DNA from: Hyphomicrobiales bacterium
Lineage (GTDB): Bacteria > Pseudomonadota > Alphaproteobacteria > Rhizobiales > Beijerinckiaceae
Length of the DNA stretch: 64,000 bases
Direction: 5' to 3'
NCBI GenBank assembly: GCA_019247605.1
Contig: JAFBAS010000152.1
Span: 16,142 to 80,141 of the forward strand
The notes under the pieces are model-generated. The model made no database searches. It saw only the letters and a program-made list of their open reading frames with translations, and was not told the DNA's origin. The position numbers and the translations under genes were made by a program. This document shows, piece by piece, positions 61,715-64,000 of the stretch. Within the stretch, counting starts at the first letter, position 1. Each line of letters begins with the position of its first letter.

Positions 61715-62692
61715 TCAAATGCGTTCGATGATCCTTTCGCCGAACAACCCTTGCGGGCGAAACAGCAGGAAGACGAGCGCAATCACATAGGCAAACCAGC
61801 TATCGATGCCGCCGCCGAGGAGCGGGCCCCAGTAGAACTCGGCGAGTTTCTCGCCGACGCCGATGATGAGGCCGCCCACGATGGCACCCGGCACCGAGGT
61901 GAAGCCGCCGAGGATGAGGACCGGGAGGGCCTTGAGGGCGATGATCTGTAAAGCGAAAGAGACGTTGGAGCGCGCCCCCCAGAGAATGCCTGCGACCAGC
62001 GCCACGATCCCGGCGGCAAACCAGACGATGACCCAGATTTGATCGAGAGAGATGCCGACCGAAAGGGCGGCCTTGTGGCTGTCGGCGACGGCGCGCAACG
62101 CCCGCCCGATGCGCGTCGATTGAAAGAAGAACGCGAGCGCCCCGATCAACAGCCCGGCCAGGGCCGCCGCCGCAATGTCCAGCTTTTGGAAGCTCACCAC
62201 ACCCCCCAGCATCTTCGCGTCAATCGTCCCTTGCGGTAGATGAAGCTCGGTCGTGATCATGTTCTTCGGATCGCCGCCGAAGACGAGCTCGCCCACGCCG
62301 ATGAGCACATAGGTGAGCCCGAAGGTCGCCATGAACAGGATGATCTCGGGTTGATTGACGAGAGGGCGAAGCACGAGGCGCTGCACCGCGAAGGCAAGCG
62401 CGAGCATCACGAGGAGCGTTAGCGCCAAAGCCAAAATCACCGGCACGCCCTTCTCGTAAAGGCCGACCAGGGTGAGCCCGGCGAACACCACCATGATGCC
62501 TTGCGCGAAATTGAAGACGCCGGACGCCTTGTAGATGAGGACGAAGCCAAGCGCGATGAGCGCGTAAAGGACCCCGGTGACGAGGCCCTCCCACAGCGTC
62601 TGCGCCAGGAGATCGGGCGCGCCAGCCATCTGGACGAAGGGGTCAATCAGGACGGCGTAGAGAAAATGCATCGACGCTGCTTTCGCCCGCAA
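61715..62692 (-). CDS. livH: Branched-chain amino acid ABC transporter permease (LivH type)
   Basis: GLVTGVLYALIALGFVLIYKASGVFNFAQGIMVVFAGL; GGFTSVPGAIVGGLIIGVGEKLAE. Confidence 0.93.
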   Translation of the reverse strand: MRAKAASMHFLYAVLIDPFVQMAGAPDLLAQTLWEGLVTGVLYALIALGFVLIYKASGVFNFAQGIMVVFAGLTLVGLYEKGVPVILALALTLLVMLALAFAVQRLVLRPLVNQPEIILFMATFGLTYVLIGVGELVFGGDPKNMITTELHLPQGTIDAKMLGGVVSFQKLDIAAAALAGLLIGALAFFFQSTRIGRALRAVADSHKAALSVGISLDQIWVIVWFAAGIVALVAGILWGARSNVSFALQIIALKALPVLILGGFTSVPGAIVGGLIIGVGEKLAEFYWGPLLGGGIDSWFAYVIALVFLLFRPQGLFGERIIERI

Positions 62693-62834
62693 GGGTCGGA
62701 ACAGCTTCGGGAAATTCGGTCGCGATAGTCAAGTGAAGCGTGAAACAGGCGTGAATAGTGAGGCGGGAATAGTGAAGGGCGAGGGTAAGAGATTAAACGC
62801 CTCTGTCTCGCCTCTCATCATTCACTTCTTCCCT

Positions 62835-63866
62835 TCACCAGACGGTCTCCGCTTCCTTCATCCGGACCGCCTTCTTGCGGTCATTGGGATCGAGGATCAG
62901 CTTGCGCAGGCGGATCGATTTCGGCGTGACCTCGACGAGTTCGTCGTCCTGGATATAGGCGAGCGCCTTCTCCAGCGTCATGCGTATGGGTGGTGTGAGG
63001 CGCACCGCTTCATCCTTCGAGGTGGTCCGGATATTGGTGAGCTTCTTGCCTTTGAGCACATTGACCTCGAGATCATTGTCGCGCGTGTGCTCCCCGACGA
63101 TCATGCCCTGATACACCTTCCAACCTGGCTCGATCATCATCGGGCCACGGTCCTCGAGATTCCACAAAGCGTAGGCCACGGCTTCGCCCTGCTCATTGGC
63201 GATGAGCACGCCATTGCGGCGACCGGCGATCTCGCCCTTGAAGGGCGCATAGGCGTGAAAAAGGCGGTTCATCACTGCGGTGCCGCGCGTATCGGTCAGG
63301 AGCTCGCCTTGATAGCCGATGAGGCCCCGCGTCGGCGCGTGGAACACGAGACGCAGCCGGCCGCCGCCCGAAGGGCGCATCTCGACCATGTCGGCTTTGC
63401 GTTCGGACATCTTCTGCACGACGACGCCGGAATGCTCCTCGTCGACGTCGATAGTGACCTCTTCGACAGGTTCGAGAAGCTCACCCGAACCGTCGCGCTC
63501 GAGGACGACTTTCGGACGCGATACCGAAAGCTCAAACCCCTCCCGCCGCATCTGCTCGATCAAAATGGCGAGCTGCAGCTCGCCCCGGCCGGCCACCTCC
63601 ATCGCATCCTTGCCGGAAGCTTCCGAGACACGAAGCGCCACATTTCCCTCGGCTTCCCGCAACAGGCGGTCGCGAATGACGCGGCTCGTCACCTTGTCCC
63701 CCTCGGTGCCCGCGAGCGGGGAGTCGTTCACGAGAAAGGACATGGCGACCGTCGGCGGATCGATCGGCTGGGCGCGCAGCGGCTGTGCTGCCTCGAGGGC
63801 GCAGAACGTGTCGGCGACCGTCGCTTTGGCGAGGCCCGCGATGGCGACGATGTCGCCCGCCTCGCC
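62835..63866 (-). CDS. typA: GTPase TypA/BipA, C-terminal portion only on this strand
   Basis: GEAGDIVAIAGLAKATVADTFCALE...; GRGELQLAILIEQMRREGFELSVSRPKV; ends VEVTPKSIRLRKLILDPNDRKKA. TypA homology stops near 63866. Confidence 0.9.
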   Translation of the reverse strand, partial: GEAGDIVAIAGLAKATVADTFCALEAAQPLRAQPIDPPTVAMSFLVNDSPLAGTEGDKVTSRVIRDRLLREAEGNVALRVSEASGKDAMEVAGRGELQLAILIEQMRREGFELSVSRPKVVLERDGSGELLEPVEEVTIDVDEEHSGVVVQKMSERKADMVEMRPSGGGRLRLVFHAPTRGLIGYQGELLTDTRGTAVMNRLFHAYAPFKGEIAGRRNGVLIANEQGEAVAYALWNLEDRGPMMIEPGWKVYQGMIVGEHTRDNDLEVNVLKGKKLTNIRTTSKDEAVRLTPPIRMTLEKALAYIQDDELVEVTPKSIRLRKLILDPNDRKKAVRMKEAETVW

Positions 63867-64000
63867 GCGCTCGACGCCGACGATGCTCAGCTCGACTTCC
63901 CGATTCTTTACGGTTCGGCGAAGCAAGGCTGGATGGCGCTCTCTCCCGAAGGTCCGAAAGATCAGGGCATGGCGCCGCTATTCGATCTCGTGCTGAGGCA
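63861..64000 (+). pseudogene. typA: TypA/BipA internal segment in opposite orientation (runs off window end)
   Basis: Plus strand reads LAALDADDAQLDFPILYGSAKQGWMALSPEGPKDQGMAPLFDLVLR, matching the TypA region that normally precedes the C-terminal part found on the minus strand. Confidence 0.75.

Overview
The window looks like a GC-rich alphaproteobacterial chromosome segment, probably Rhizobiales/Hyphomicrobiales. This placement is inferred from gene families and gene order. Most of it is housekeeping: pgk/gap/tkt; zapA with a 6S-like RNA; rplK-rplA; trxB-lysR; cysK; paaCDE; gatB; rpsD; kdsA; lysA; folC-accD-trpA-trpB-trpF; rpmB; a Suv3-like helicase; paaAB; a TIGR02302-type gene; livM and livH; and typA. 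The best candidate for an undescribed system is a stand-alone 1442-aa ORF at 10029-14357. It carries a NACHT-type STAND NTPase at the N-terminus, a long HEAT-like middle, and a C-terminal PD-(D/E)XK nuclease-like domain. It sits alone between a LysR gene and cysK and looks like a single-gene anti-phage STAND effector with the domain order reversed relative to classical Avs proteins. Several normally contiguous units are broken up here. paaCDE and paaAB lie about 31 kb apart on opposite strands. livH and livM are separated by a CDP-6-deoxysugar glycan cassette. rplK-rplA lacks its usual nusG and rplJL neighbours. At the right edge, typA is disrupted by a head-to-head inversion junction near 63861-63866. 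A frameshifted vapBC remnant follows paaB. No tRNA, rRNA, CRISPR array or transposase was recognised.
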